A stretch of DNA of 64,000 bases, taken from the NCBI GenBank assembly GCA_910584645.1, contig CAJUAU010000013.1, forward strand, positions 1 to 64,000, in the 5' to 3' direction. Position numbers and translations under genes: made by a program. This document shows positions 1 through 9,627 of this stretch, one piece after another. Position 1 is the first letter of the stretch. Every line of letters begins with the position of its first letter. This stretch comes from an uncultured Eubacterium sp. (lineage in GTDB: Bacteria; Bacillota; Clostridia; Lachnospirales; Lachnospiraceae). The notes beneath the pieces were generated by a model. The model did not search any database, had not been told where the DNA came from, and saw nothing but the letters and a program-made list of their open reading frames with translations.

Positions 1-792
1 GAAGGAAGAAGAGCGTCGGGCACAGACGCAATCCTTCATGTGGCTGTTCCGCAGCGGCGAAGACGGCCTTCCTGCCATTATTTTATATGGCTATTCACCA
101 ACCAGGAGCGGCAGCCATGCAAAGGAGTTTTTGGAAGGCTATCATGGGTATCTGGAAACGGATGGTTATCAGGGCTACAACAGCCTGCCGGATATCAAGC
201 GGTGTTCCTGCTGGGCGCACATACGTCGGTACTTTATCGACGCCGTGCCCAAAGGGAAACAGTATGATTACAGCCAGCCGGCCGTACAGGGAGTCCAGTA
301 CTGTAACCGCCTGTTTGCCATAGAGGATTCCATTAACAAAAAATATCCCGGTGATTATGAAAAGCGTAAGCAGCTGCGTCTCGAGAAGGAAAAACCTGTT
401 CTGGAGGCTTTCTGGCCGTGGCTTGATATGCAGAAGCCAGTGGGGAATACCCGCATGGATAAAGCAGTCAATTATGTCCTTAACCGGCAGGAAACAGCGG
501 AGACCATCTGGAGGATGGACGCTGCAGTTTTACAAATAATCTCAGCGAGAATGCGGTCCGTCCGTTTGCTGTCGGCCGGAAGAACTGGCTGTTCAGTGAT
601 TCTGTCTCTGGAGCCAATGCCAGTGCTGTAGTCTATACAATGGTTGAAATGGCAAAAGCGCATGACCTGAACGTCTACGGATATCTGAAATTTCTGCTGG
701 AGCACCGACCAACGAAGGAGATGACCGATGATCAGCTCACAGAGCTTGCACCTTGGAGTGAAAAACTCCAATCTATCAAAAATCGCATGTGA
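1..792 (+). pseudogene. IS66-family transposase, C-terminal part, frameshifted
   Basis: The reading frame is open from the window edge and carries the IS66 transposase catalytic core (AKEFLEGYHGYLETDGYQGY, CWAHIRRYF). It breaks near base 505. From 511 a different frame continues the family sequence (EDGRCSFTNNLSENAVRPFA, then VGRKNWLFSDSVSGANASA) to a TGA at 790-792. Inserting one T in the ACCATCTGG stretch would restore ETYLEDGRC, so a single-base deletion best explains the break. The product would otherwise be the DDE transposase that moves the element. The 5' part lies outside the window. As read, the copy cannot make full-length transposase unless frameshifting or a sequencing error is involved. 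Confidence 0.88.
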
Positions 793-844
793 ATTATAGT
801 GTATTACTCCAACCCGCAAAGGGCTGGGGTAATTTTATATCTGA

Positions 845-867
845 CCGCATTATTATTTGGCGGTTAC
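845..867. repeat. Probable right terminal inverted repeat of the IS66 element
   Basis: The stretch after the transposase stop ends in GGCGGTTAC. Read inward on the minus strand it begins GTAACCGCC, which fits the GTAA-type ends known for IS66 elements. The left end is outside the window, so the pairing cannot be checked here. Confidence 0.4.
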
Positions 868-931
868 AATCCACTAAAACGTCTTTAGATAAATACTATG
901 ATTAAATGGAACTAACTGTATTACACAAAGA

Positions 932-971
932 AATAAGCATCCTCTGCCTTCCAGGACGCAGGATGCTTATT
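932..971 (-). terminator. Hairpin terminator downstream of uxuA
   Basis: AATAAGCATCC at 932-942 pairs with GGATGCTTATT at 961-971. On the minus strand the stem is followed by a T-rich stretch. It lies after the uxuA stop and also faces the IS66 end, so it may work in both directions. Confidence 0.6.
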
Positions 972-1015
972 CTCATATTTTTTCTCCCTGAGGGCAATGG
1001 GTGATTCATTCCGAT

Positions 1016-2083
1016 TCAGCGCTGGCTTTTCTCAATCGCTTCCCATAACCCGTTCAGATAGGCGGCGCCAAGGGCACGGTCGTACAGCCCATACCCCGGC
1101 ATCGCCACCTCGTCCCAGATCATCCTTCCGTGGTCCGGACGGATCGGTCCCTGGAAATCAATGTCGTACAATGCCTTCATGATCTCATACATATCAAAGG
1201 TACCGTCGGAAGAAAGATGTGCTGCTTCCTCAAAATTTGTCGGGGTGATAAATTTAAGGTTGCGCACATGGGCAAAATGAACCCTTCCTTTGAGGGAGCG
1301 GATCATATCCGGCAGGTCGTTATCCAGATTGGTTCCGTAGGAACCAGAGCAGAAAGTTACGCCGTTATGGGGATTGTCCACCATCTTGATCATTCTGAGA
1401 ATATTTTCTTTATTGATAATGATGCGGGGCAGACCAAAAACGCTCCATGCCGGATCGTCCGGATGAATTGCCATATTGATGTCATACTGATCGCAGACCG
1501 GCATGATCCTCTCCAGAAAATACTTGAGATTTGCAAACAATGTATCATCATCAATATTCTGGTACATCTCAAACAATTCTTTTACCTTTGCCATCCGCTC
1601 CGGCTCCCATCCTGGCATCACCGTACCGTTCATGTCCCCGGCGATGGACTCAAACATTTTCTCCGGATCCAGGGCATCCACCGCCTCCTGGGTATAGGCA
1701 AGTACCGTGGATCCATCCGGTCTCACTCTGGCAAGCTCCGTTCTCGTCCAGTCAAACACTGGCATAAAATTATAGCAGACCAGGTGAAGATCTTCTTTTC
1801 CAAGATTCTCTAACGTCTCAATGTAATTATCAATATACTTGTCCCTGTCGGGCGCTCCTGTCTTAATGGCATCGTGAATGTTCACACTCTCGATGCCAGC
1901 GATATGAAGTCCCGCTGCTTCCACCTCTTCTTTCAATGCCCGTATCCGTTCCCTGCTCCACACCTCTCCGGGAGCCGTATCATATAATGTTGTGATCACC
2001 CCCGTGACGCCGGGGATCTGCCGTATCTGTTTTAATGTAACCGTATCAAAATCGGATCCATACCATCTCAATGTCATTTCCAT
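1016..2083 (-). CDS. uxuA: Mannonate dehydratase
   Basis: This 355-residue protein matches UxuA over its full length. It begins MEMTLRWYG and has the family strings SVNIHDAIKTG, HLVCYNFMPVFDWTRTEL, MAIHPDDPAWSVFGLPRI and FAHVRNLKF, ending near IRPDHGRMIWDE. UxuA dehydrates D-mannonate to 2-keto-3-deoxygluconate in the cytoplasmic hexuronate pathway. The open frame extends three codons further up to 2092, but that ATG sits only three bases after GGAGG. Met4 at 2083 matches the usual family N-terminus, although its spacing from GGAGG is long. The upstream GH2 enzyme would fit a glucuronide-use context. No kdgK/kdgA genes are nearby. Confidence 0.95.
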   Translation of the reverse strand: MEMTLRWYGSDFDTVTLKQIRQIPGVTGVITTLYDTAPGEVWSRERIRALKEEVEAAGLHIAGIESVNIHDAIKTGAPDRDKYIDNYIETLENLGKEDLHLVCYNFMPVFDWTRTELARVRPDGSTVLAYTQEAVDALDPEKMFESIAGDMNGTVMPGWEPERMAKVKELFEMYQNIDDDTLFANLKYFLERIMPVCDQYDINMAIHPDDPAWSVFGLPRIIINKENILRMIKMVDNPHNGVTFCSGSYGTNLDNDLPDMIRSLKGRVHFAHVRNLKFITPTNFEEAAHLSSDGTFDMYEIMKALYDIDFQGPIRPDHGRMIWDEVAMPGYGLYDRALGAAYLNGLWEAIEKSQR

Positions 2084-2117
2084 ATCTTCCATCTACCTCC
2101 ATCATTTTTTAACAATA

Positions 2118-2140
2118 AGAAACACGCATTGCGAGTTTCT
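2118..2140 (-). terminator. Hairpin between the GH2 gene and uxuA
   Basis: A ten-base stem with one mismatch (AGAAACACGC / GCGAGTTTCT on the plus strand) is followed on the minus strand by TATTGTT. It may end the GH2 transcript or attenuate read-through into uxuA. Confidence 0.4.
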
Positions 2141-2167
2141 CACATTCTCGCGGGCAGCACCACAGGA

Positions 2168-4411
2168 TCAGCTGCTCTTCCTGGGAATCTGATTGAGCTG
2201 CTCATTCAGGGACAGCAGCTGTTCTTTGGTCATCGTATCGCCCACGGAACCCAGTGTATTCAACATCCGGATCACCGTAAAGCCTCCCATCATGCGAATC
2301 AGTTTTTCCATATTTTCCGGTTCCGCAAAGGATGCCTCACGGAACATTCCAACATCTTCCAATATTCTGTGGAAGAATTTCATCCCTTCATCAGAATGAA
2401 TCACATCCTCAATCTTATCATTGAGGCAGTAATACCCTTCCCGCTCCGTGATATCAAACCAGTTCAGCACAGCGCCTTTCTCCACCAGCCGGTAAGCAGG
2501 ATTCATCTCTTCTACCTTGCAGATCCGGCTCTCATCCTGACACTGCCCTGCCACCGCTTTTAATATAGATTCTCCTTTGTTGGGCACCTCAAAATAGAAA
2601 AAATGCTCCAGGCTTTTCTGCTTACCAAGACTTTTTCCATTGACCAGCAGTTCCACCTCCGGCTGGTTGGAATACACCGTTATTTTTGTGACATCTTCCA
2701 CCCTGTCCACATAGCGTTTCCCGCAGATATGCACAAATGGATCCCGGGACAGCCATGCCTTGTAGGCATAAAAAGCATCTTTTTTGTATTTTCGGTCAAA
2801 GGTCACCAGTCCTTTATGGTTCTGGCCGTTTTCTCCACCTTCATTTCTCGCATCTGCACCAAAATCAAACATATTCCACACATGCGTCGCCCACAGATAG
2901 GGCCTGGTAAACAGCTGTTTGATCAGCTCCTCATGATAGTACGCCTGATATTCCTCGGTGTAATCCCCCTGCTCCGGATCGGAACTGTGCCAGTTCAGCC
3001 CCTCACAGCCATATTCACTGCAGCCGATGGGAATCTCCGGGAACTCTTTGTGGAATTCATCAAACCAGGGTCCATTCATGGACGTATTCCCACCATACCA
3101 TCCAAAATAATGGTTATAGGATACCACATCCGGGATCTGAATGTAGGGATCATGGATATCACACATCGTCACCGCCGCGATCGTCGTCTTTCTTGTGGGA
3201 TCCAGCTTGTGGGCGAGATCATTCAGCAGACGGTGATTTTCCAGCAGGTCCTCTGTGGATTTACCTGACATCGTGATCTCATTGGACAACCCCCATACAA
3301 CGATACTCGGATGATTATAATTCTGCATGATCAGCTCTTTCATCTGGGAAATGGTATTCTCTCTTCCCCTCTCCATATGATGGGAAATGTATGGGATCTC
3401 TGCCCAGACCACCATTCCCTTTTCATCACACAGATCATAAAAATAGGAATCATGCTGATAATGGGCAAGGCGGATCGTATTGGCCCCCACTTCACAGATC
3501 AGTTCCATATCCTCTCTATGATGTTCCGGAAGCAGGGCATTTCCAATCCCCAAGCGGTCCTGATGTCTCGACACGCCCCGCAGTGGATAACTTTCCCCAT
3601 TCAAAATAAAACCCCTCTCGGCATCGATTTCAAAGCTACGGCACCCAAACCGGGTACTTACCTGATCCAACACCTCTTCTCCCTCCATCAAAGCCACCTC
3701 TGCAGTATACAGATAGGGGTCTTTTCTTCCCTGCCAAAGATGCACCTTGGGAATATCTAGTTCTGCCACATTTTCACTGACATCTTTTTTACACTGGGCA
3801 ACCGCCTCTCCCCCTGCATCCAGGATTCTAAAACAAAGCCTCTGCCCTGCTTCTGCGTTGGTCACATAAACTTCCGTCTTCACTCTGGCATCCTGTCCGC
3901 AGATCTCCGGCGTCACCTGAATCCCCGGAGCTCCATAATATTCCAGATCAAAGTGGGAATGGCTGACAGCAATGATGTTCACTCCCCGGTAAAGCCCTCC
4001 ATAAAAGGTAAAATCGGCATTCTGAGGATAGACGGACTCATTCTCACTGTTATCTACCGCCACCACGATCAGATTCTTATCCTGCATCACATCCGTCATA
4101 TTCACTCTCCAGGTAGAATATCCTCCGTCATGATGCGCCAGTTTCTTTCCATTTACATACACATCTGCCGAAGAATTGGCTCCCCTGATTTCAAGAAAAT
4201 ACTGGTCCGCTTCCGGCAGCTCACTCTTTTTCACCTGTCTGGCATAATAGCAGATGCCCCGGTAATAATCCGCACCCCCGTCCTGTCCGTCGATGGCATT
4301 CCAGGTATGGGGAAGATTTACCACATACCAGTTTTTCGGCTTCTTCTCTGGAACTGCCTGGGCTTCTTTAGAAAATGCCCATTTTGTATTTAATTCATAA
4401 ATCTGTCTCAT
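2168..4411 (-). CDS. Glycoside hydrolase family 2 (beta-galactosidase/beta-glucuronidase type)
   Basis: The 747-residue protein has the GH2 order: an N-terminal sugar-binding jelly roll (NLPHTWNAIDG, ADYYRG), an immunoglobulin-like domain, then a TIM barrel. The probable acid/base is Glu378 in VVWGLSNEIT and the nucleophile is Glu466 in PIGCSEYG. There is no signal peptide, so it should act in the cytoplasm on imported glycosides. A C-terminal extension of about 130 residues after the barrel is helical and unassigned. The longest open frame starts at 4504, but GGAGG eight bases before the ATG at 4411 decides the start. The substrate cannot be fixed by eye. The neighbouring uxuA makes a glucuronide substrate possible. 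Confidence 0.9.
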   Translation of the reverse strand: MRQIYELNTKWAFSKEAQAVPEKKPKNWYVVNLPHTWNAIDGQDGGADYYRGICYYARQVKKSELPEADQYFLEIRGANSSADVYVNGKKLAHHDGGYSTWRVNMTDVMQDKNLIVVAVDNSENESVYPQNADFTFYGGLYRGVNIIAVSHSHFDLEYYGAPGIQVTPEICGQDARVKTEVYVTNAEAGQRLCFRILDAGGEAVAQCKKDVSENVAELDIPKVHLWQGRKDPYLYTAEVALMEGEEVLDQVSTRFGCRSFEIDAERGFILNGESYPLRGVSRHQDRLGIGNALLPEHHREDMELICEVGANTIRLAHYQHDSYFYDLCDEKGMVVWAEIPYISHHMERGRENTISQMKELIMQNYNHPSIVVWGLSNEITMSGKSTEDLLENHRLLNDLAHKLDPTRKTTIAAVTMCDIHDPYIQIPDVVSYNHYFGWYGGNTSMNGPWFDEFHKEFPEIPIGCSEYGCEGLNWHSSDPEQGDYTEEYQAYYHEELIKQLFTRPYLWATHVWNMFDFGADARNEGGENGQNHKGLVTFDRKYKKDAFYAYKAWLSRDPFVHICGKRYVDRVEDVTKITVYSNQPEVELLVNGKSLGKQKSLEHFFYFEVPNKGESILKAVAGQCQDESRICKVEEMNPAYRLVEKGAVLNWFDITEREGYYCLNDKIEDVIHSDEGMKFFHRILEDVGMFREASFAEPENMEKLIRMMGGFTVIRMLNTLGSVGDTMTKEQLLSLNEQLNQIPRKSS

Positions 4412-4557
4412 AATCCATTCCTCCGTCTGCTTGTCCGTTGTAGATACTTTAGCACAAAAATATGCCAGCGTATCCCACGTTTTCTTAAAGGTTATGGTAG
4501 ACAAATTTAGTGAAAATTATTATATTTTTTAATTTGTTTTTTAGCATTCTGATAGAA

Positions 4558-4595
4558 AGAGTCCTTTTCAAATGCTGCCATCTGAAAAGGACTCT
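4558..4595 (-). terminator. Intrinsic terminator of the PFOR gene
   Basis: AGAGTCCTTTTCA (4558-4570) and TGAAAAGGACTCT (4583-4595) form a perfect 13-bp stem about 70 bases after the PFOR stop. On the minus strand it is followed by TTCTATC, so the T tract is short. Confidence 0.7.
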
Positions 4596-4663
4596 TCTGT
4601 ATGACAGGCACAACGTGCCTATTTATATCAGCAACATCAAATCAGCCTAATGCCGCCAAAATA

Positions 4664-7600
4664 TTATTTATAAAGTTCTACCAGCTTCTGCAAGTGCTCA
4701 TAGCGTGCCTTTGCAGCCTCTTCAGATTCCTTAAAGAGTCTCTCTGCTCTCTCTGGGAACGGCTTAATAAGACGTGTATAACGCGCCTCGTTGTTGAGGA
4801 AATCCTGATAAGATCCGTCACCCTCTTTGGATGTCAGGGTAAATGGATTCTTTCCTTCCGCCTTGAGCGCCGGATTGAAACTAAAGAGATTCCAGTAACC
4901 AGCTTTCACTGCTTTCTTCATCTCATCCTGGCAGTGGTTCATACCGCCTTTGGCGATACCGTGGAGCTCACATGGAGCGTATCCGATGATCAGGGATGGA
5001 CCGTTGTAAGCCTCTGCCTCTGCGATGGCTTTCACTGCCTGGGCAGGATTTGCGCCGAGAGCGATCTGAGCAACGTATACATAGCCATAACTCATAGCGA
5101 TCTCTGCAAGGCTCTTCTTGCCAATCTCTTTACCAGCAGCAGCAAACTGACAAACTTCACCGATGTTGGAAGCCTTAGAAGCCTGACCGCCAGTATTGGA
5201 GTACATCTCTGTATCAAATACCATAACATTTACGTTCTCGCCGGAAGCAAGTACATGGTCTAATCCACCGAAACCGATATCATAAGCCCATCCGTCACCA
5301 CCTAAGATCCATACGGACTTCTTAGCGAGATACTGTTTCTTGTCAAGGATCTCTTTGGAAAGATCACATCCTGCAGCAGCCGCTTTCTCGATCTCAGCGA
5401 TCATAGCCTTTGCAGCCGGTGCATTTGCCTTTGTATCATCTTTTGTCTCAAGGAATTTATCTACAGCAGCCTTCAGTTCAGCAGAAGCTTTGTCGGAAGC
5501 TGCCAATTCTTTAACTTTATCAATAGTCTGGTCACGAAGAACCTTCTGACCAAGATACATACCAAGACCGTGTTCTGCATTGTCCTCAAACAGAGAGTTG
5601 GACCATGCCGGACCCTGTTTGGAGTCTTTGTTTACGGTGTATGGTGATGTAGCTGCAGGACCACCCCAGATGGAGGAACATCCTGTGGCATTAGAAATGT
5701 ACATCTGCTCACCGAAAAGCTGGGTGATCAGTCTTGCATAAGAGGTCTCGGCACAGCCTGCACAGCTTCCGGAGAACTCGAGAAGCGGCTGATTGTACTG
5801 GGAACCGATCGGTGTAGCATCGGTAAATACCGGTTTGATGTCTTTCTTTCCAACATTCTCTACCAGATAATCAAATACTGGCTGCTCCTCTGCCTGTGAT
5901 TCCTGTGGAACCATCTTGAGCGCGCCTTTCTCAGCAGCAGGACATACAGTCACACACTCACCGCATCCCATACAATCCAGAGGAGATACGCTCATGGTGT
6001 ACTTCATTCCCTCTGCTGTCGCATGCTTGGAATCAGCAAGTTTGATCTGGGAAGGAGCGGCTGCTACTTCTTCTGCATTCAGAATGAATGGACGAAGTGT
6101 AGCGTGGGAACATACAAAAGCACAGCTGTTACACTGGGCACATACAGAAGGATCCCACTGTGGAACCATGACAGCAGTACCGCGTTTCTCATAAGCAGAA
6201 GCACCGAGTTCAAACTGTCCGTCTGCGATGTCCTTAAATGCAGATACTGGAAGGCTGTCACCATCCATAAGGGAGATTGGCTCAAGAAGCTCTTTTACCA
6301 TCTTCACTACCTCTGGACGTCCTGTCAGCTCTTTAGCCGGAGCATCTGCTGCCGGATTAGCCCAGGAAGCTGGAACTTCTACTTTATGTACGGCATCCAC
6401 ACCAGCATCGATGGCTTTGTAGTTCATCTCTACCACTGCATCACCCTTCTTGGAGTAGGATTTCTTAGCAGCTGCCTTCATGTACTCAACTGCCTCGTCA
6501 ATCGGCATGATATCCGCCAGCTTGAAGAATGCAGACTGAAGGATCGTATTAGTACGTTTGCCCATTCCGATCTCTATGGCCTTATCGATGGCATTGATGG
6601 TATAAAGCTGAATGTTGTTTTCAGCGATGTATTTCTTTGACTCTGCAGGCATATGCTTATCCAGCTCTTCGTCAGACCACTGGCAGTTGATCATAAAGAT
6701 TCCGCCCGGTTTTACATCCTGCACCATCTTGTAGCCTTTTACAACATAAGATGGGTTGTGGCAGGCAACGAAGTCTGCCTGATTGATATAGTATGGGCTC
6801 TTGATCGGGTTGTCACCGAAACGAAGATGGGAGATCGTAATACCTCCGGTCTTCTTGGAGTCATACTGGAAGTATGCCTGAATATATTTATCTGTGTGGT
6901 CACCGATGATCTTTGTGGAGTTCTTATTCGCACCAACGGTACCGTCTCCGCCAAGACCCCAGAACTTACACTCTTTGGTACCAGGAGCAGATGTGATCGG
7001 CGCCGGCTTCACTTCTGGCAGGCTCAGATTTGTCACATCATCCACGATACCGATGGTAAAGCGGGCTTTTGGAGCATCCTTTTCCAGCTCTTTGTAAATG
7101 GCGAAAATGGATGAAGGCGGTGTATCCTTGGAACCAAGGCCATAACGTCCACCAGTCAGCACGACGTCATTCATGCCTGCCTCGCGAAGTGTCGTCGCCA
7201 CATCAATGAAAAGAGGCTCACCAAGAGAACCAGGCTCCTTGGTACGGTCAAGTACAGCGATCTTCTTTGCTGTCTTCGGAATTGCTTTGAGAATATGCTC
7301 AGAAGACCATGGACGATACAGACGTACTTTGATCAGTCCGACTTTCTCACCTTTTGCTGTCAGGTAATCAATCACCTCTTCTGCCACGTCGCAGATGGAA
7401 CCCATTGCAATGATCACGCGGTCAGCGTCCGGTGCACCATAGTAATTGAAAAGATCATAGTCTGTGCCAAGTTTTTCATTGACTTTACCCATATATTTTT
7501 CAACAACAGCCGGTAATGCATCATAAACGGTGTTACATGCCTCGCGGTGCTGGAAGAATACGTCACCATTTTCATGGGAGCCACGCATAGCCGGGTGCTC

Positions 7601-8230
7601 TGGATTCAGGGCATGGGCACGGAATTCTTCAACGGCATCCATCGGACACATTTCTTTCAGATCTTCATAGTCCCATTTCTCGATCTTCTGGATCTCATGG
7701 GATGTACGGAATCCGTCAAAGAAATTAATGAAAGGAACTTTTCCCTCCAGGGCAGCAAGATGAGCTACCGGGCTAAGATCCATAACTTCCTGCGGATTTG
7801 TCTCAGCAAGCATGGCAAAACCTGTCTGACGACATGCGTATACGTCACTGTGGTCACCGAAGATATTCAGGGACTGTGTCGATACGGTACGTGCGGATAC
7901 ATCAAATACACAAGGGAGCTGCTCAGCAGCAATCTTATACATATTAGGAATCATAAGAAGAAGTCCCTGTGAAGCAGTAAAGGTCGTTGTAAGGGCACCG
8001 GCTGCCAGGGAACCGTGTACGGTACCTGCTGCACCTGCCTCAGACTGCATCTCTACTACTTTAACTGTGTTTCCAAAAATGTTCTTCTGGCCTGCTGCAG
8101 ACCACATATCAACAGTGTCTGCCATCGGGCTGGAAGGGGTGATCGGATAAATACCAGCAACTTCTGTGTACGCATAGGCGACATGAGCAGCAGCTGTATT
8201 TCCATCCATGGATTGTTTCGCTCTAGCCAT
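4664..8230 (-). CDS. nifJ: Pyruvate:ferredoxin (flavodoxin) oxidoreductase
   Basis: This 1188-residue single-chain PFOR oxidises pyruvate and CoA to acetyl-CoA and CO2, passing electrons to ferredoxin. It starts with the pyrimidine-binding domain (AYAYTEVAGIYPITPSSPMA). A ferredoxin-like domain follows with two 4Fe-4S motifs (CAQCNSCAFVCSHATLRPF, CMGCGECVTVCPA). The C-terminal TPP domain has CAGCAETSYARLITQLFGE and GGDGWAYDIGFGGLDHVLA followed by the YSNTGGQASKAS stretch. The length is normal for the family. AAGGAGG stands 11 bases before the ATG. The gene has its own promoter and terminator, so it appears monocistronic. It indicates an anaerobic fermentative metabolism. Confidence 0.98.
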   Translation of the reverse strand: MARAKQSMDGNTAAAHVAYAYTEVAGIYPITPSSPMADTVDMWSAAGQKNIFGNTVKVVEMQSEAGAAGTVHGSLAAGALTTTFTASQGLLLMIPNMYKIAAEQLPCVFDVSARTVSTQSLNIFGDHSDVYACRQTGFAMLAETNPQEVMDLSPVAHLAALEGKVPFINFFDGFRTSHEIQKIEKWDYEDLKEMCPMDAVEEFRAHALNPEHPAMRGSHENGDVFFQHREACNTVYDALPAVVEKYMGKVNEKLGTDYDLFNYYGAPDADRVIIAMGSICDVAEEVIDYLTAKGEKVGLIKVRLYRPWSSEHILKAIPKTAKKIAVLDRTKEPGSLGEPLFIDVATTLREAGMNDVVLTGGRYGLGSKDTPPSSIFAIYKELEKDAPKARFTIGIVDDVTNLSLPEVKPAPITSAPGTKECKFWGLGGDGTVGANKNSTKIIGDHTDKYIQAYFQYDSKKTGGITISHLRFGDNPIKSPYYINQADFVACHNPSYVVKGYKMVQDVKPGGIFMINCQWSDEELDKHMPAESKKYIAENNIQLYTINAIDKAIEIGMGKRTNTILQSAFFKLADIMPIDEAVEYMKAAAKKSYSKKGDAVVEMNYKAIDAGVDAVHKVEVPASWANPAADAPAKELTGRPEVVKMVKELLEPISLMDGDSLPVSAFKDIADGQFELGASAYEKRGTAVMVPQWDPSVCAQCNSCAFVCSHATLRPFILNAEEVAAAPSQIKLADSKHATAEGMKYTMSVSPLDCMGCGECVTVCPAAEKGALKMVPQESQAEEQPVFDYLVENVGKKDIKPVFTDATPIGSQYNQPLLEFSGSCAGCAETSYARLITQLFGEQMYISNATGCSSIWGGPAATSPYTVNKDSKQGPAWSNSLFEDNAEHGLGMYLGQKVLRDQTIDKVKELAASDKASAELKAAVDKFLETKDDTKANAPAAKAMIAEIEKAAAAGCDLSKEILDKKQYLAKKSVWILGGDGWAYDIGFGGLDHVLASGENVNVMVFDTEMYSNTGGQASKASNIGEVCQFAAAGKEIGKKSLAEIAMSYGYVYVAQIALGANPAQAVKAIAEAEAYNGPSLIIGYAPCELHGIAKGGMNHCQDEMKKAVKAGYWNLFSFNPALKAEGKNPFTLTSKEGDGSYQDFLNNEARYTRLIKPFPERAERLFKESEEAAKARYEHLQKLVELYK

Positions 8231-8291
8231 TTTTATAGAATCCTCCTTATTTAATTTAATAAATCATTAAAATTTATTATCACTAGCTATC

Positions 8292-8320
8292 ATTTTAGCA
8301 CTATCCCTTTAAAAAGTAAA
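8292..8320 (-). promoter_or_regulatory. Sigma-A type promoter for nifJ
   Basis: On the minus strand TTTACT (8320-8315) and TAAAAT (8297-8292) are 17 bases apart and about 60 bases upstream of the start codon. Confidence 0.6.
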
Positions 8321-8370
8321 GGCAAAATACGGTAGTTCTTGTCGAATTATAAGAACATTTCTGAATTCTC

Positions 8371-8399
8371 TTGACAAAGAAAACTTTCTGTTGTATTAT
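8371..8399 (+). promoter_or_regulatory. Sigma-A type promoter for the GntR-ABC operon
   Basis: A consensus TTGACA at 8371-8376 and TATTAT at 8394-8399 are separated by exactly 17 bases, upstream of the GntR gene. Confidence 0.8.
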
Positions 8400-8427
8400 T
8401 GTGTTAATCAATTAATACAATAATACA
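8392..8427. promoter_or_regulatory. 36-nt palindromic operator for the GntR regulator
   Basis: TGTATTATTGTGTTAAT (8392-8408) and ATTAATACAATAATACA (8411-8427) are inverted repeats with one mismatch around a 2-nt centre. The left arm covers the -10 box, so a bound dimer would block RNA polymerase. This is where YtrA-type repressors are expected to bind their own promoter. Confidence 0.7.
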
Positions 8428-8504
8428 TTGATACAGCATAACTTACCCTTTAGAAAAGGGTAGCAGAGGCTATGACTATCCATTTAAGTCTAGGAGGTGA
8501 ATCC

Positions 8505-8879
8505 ATGCTATGGGAACTGACCAATGACAGACCTCTTTATATTCAGCTGATCGAGCATATCAAACTTTTGATCCTCTCCGGTGAATATGAAGCAGGCCAG
8601 CCATTCCCTTCTGTCCGGGAACTGGCGCTAAATGCAAATGTAAATCCAAACACGATGCAGCGGGCTCTCGCTGAACTGGAACGGGAAGGTCTGCTCATCA
8701 ATGAGCGGACAAATGGAAGAAAGATCACAGGCAATACTTCCATGATACAGGCAATGAGGGAGGATCTGGCAAATGCCAAACTATGCCAGTTGAAAGAAGA
8801 GCTGGGAAGACTTGGCTTTAACAGCGAAGAACAACTGGCTTTCATCACCTCACGGTGGGACAGCTGTTCCGCAGAATGA
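8505..8879 (+). CDS. GntR-family transcriptional regulator, YtrA subfamily
   Basis: A short regulator of 124 residues. It has an N-terminal winged helix (RPLYIQLIEHIKLLILSGEY, PFPSVRELALNANVNPNTMQ, RALAELEREGLL) and only a small C-terminal dimerisation stretch, as in the YtrA subfamily. There is no large effector domain. The longest frame starts at 8472, but AGGAGG seven bases before the ATG at 8505 sets the start. It is the first gene of an operon with an ATPase and a permease, the standard YtrA arrangement. It probably represses its own operon through the palindrome at 8392-8427. Confidence 0.92.
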   Translation: MLWELTNDRPLYIQLIEHIKLLILSGEYEAGQPFPSVRELALNANVNPNTMQRALAELEREGLLINERTNGRKITGNTSMIQAMREDLANAKLCQLKEELGRLGFNSEEQLAFITSRWDSCSAE

Positions 8880-8931
8880 ATGTATTCCGTGGTTTTGCAC
8901 ACGGAAAAAAATGAAAGAATGGAGGATTATT

Positions 8932-9627
8932 ATGATACTATTAGAGACCAAAGGGCTGTCTAAAAAATTTGGCGGTTACACAGCACTCCAGGATGTGAAT
9001 CTCACGCTGGAATGCGGAAAGATCGTTGGTCTGCTGGGGCCAAATGGCAGCGGCAAAACCACGCTGCTGAAACTGTTCAACGGACTTCTGGCTCCCACCA
9101 GCGGAACCATCACCATCGGGGGGTATGGACCCGGCGTCATTTCCAAGCAGCATGTATCCTATCTGCCAGACGCCAACTACTTTCCCCGCTGGATGAAAGT
9201 AAATGACCTTTTTGAATACTTTTCGGATTTCTTTGCTGACTTCCAGCAGGATAAAGCCGAAGATATGCTGAAAAAACTTGACATCGCCACCACCATGAAG
9301 CTGGCCCATATGTCAAAGGGGACACTGGAAAAAGTCCAGCTGGTTCTCGCCATGAGCCGGAATGCCAGCCTCTACTGTCTGGATGAACCCATCGGAGGTG
9401 TGGATCCCGCCACCAGGGACTATATTTTAAATACTATCGTAGGGAACTATTGTGAAAATTCCACGGTCATCATCTCCACCCACCTGATCGCAGACGTGGA
9501 AAACATTCTGGACGAGGCCGTCTTCCTTCAAAACGGGCAGATCCGCCTTCATCAGAGTGTGGATGAGATCCGGGAAAAAGAAAATAAATCAGTGGATGCA
9601 CTGTTCAGGGAGGTATTCAAATGTTAG
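8932..9627 (+). CDS. ABC transporter ATP-binding protein (YtrB-like)
   Basis: A 231-residue nucleotide-binding subunit with Walker A GPNGSGKTT, Walker B LYCLDEP, the D-loop GGVD and the switch histidine in ISTHL. The signature motif is degenerate (MSKGTLEK where LSGGQ is usual), as in many drug- or peptide-exporter ATPases of the YtrB/EcsA kind. GGAGG six bases before the ATG at 8932 fixes the start, although the frame is open from 8812. It overlaps the permease by seven bases and should work with it at the membrane. The substrate is unknown. Regulation by a YtrA homologue suggests a response to cell-envelope-active compounds. Confidence 0.92.
   Translation: MILLETKGLSKKFGGYTALQDVNLTLECGKIVGLLGPNGSGKTTLLKLFNGLLAPTSGTITIGGYGPGVISKQHVSYLPDANYFPRWMKVNDLFEYFSDFFADFQQDKAEDMLKKLDIATTMKLAHMSKGTLEKVQLVLAMSRNASLYCLDEPIGGVDPATRDYILNTIVGNYCENSTVIISTHLIADVENILDEAVFLQNGQIRLHQSVDEIREKENKSVDALFREVFKC

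Noticed and set aside
4601..5263. Long plus-strand open frames opposite PFOR (also around 6023-7114)
   Set aside because: They lie wholly within a well-supported PFOR gene, lack ribosome sites and show no family resemblance; they are antisense shadows.
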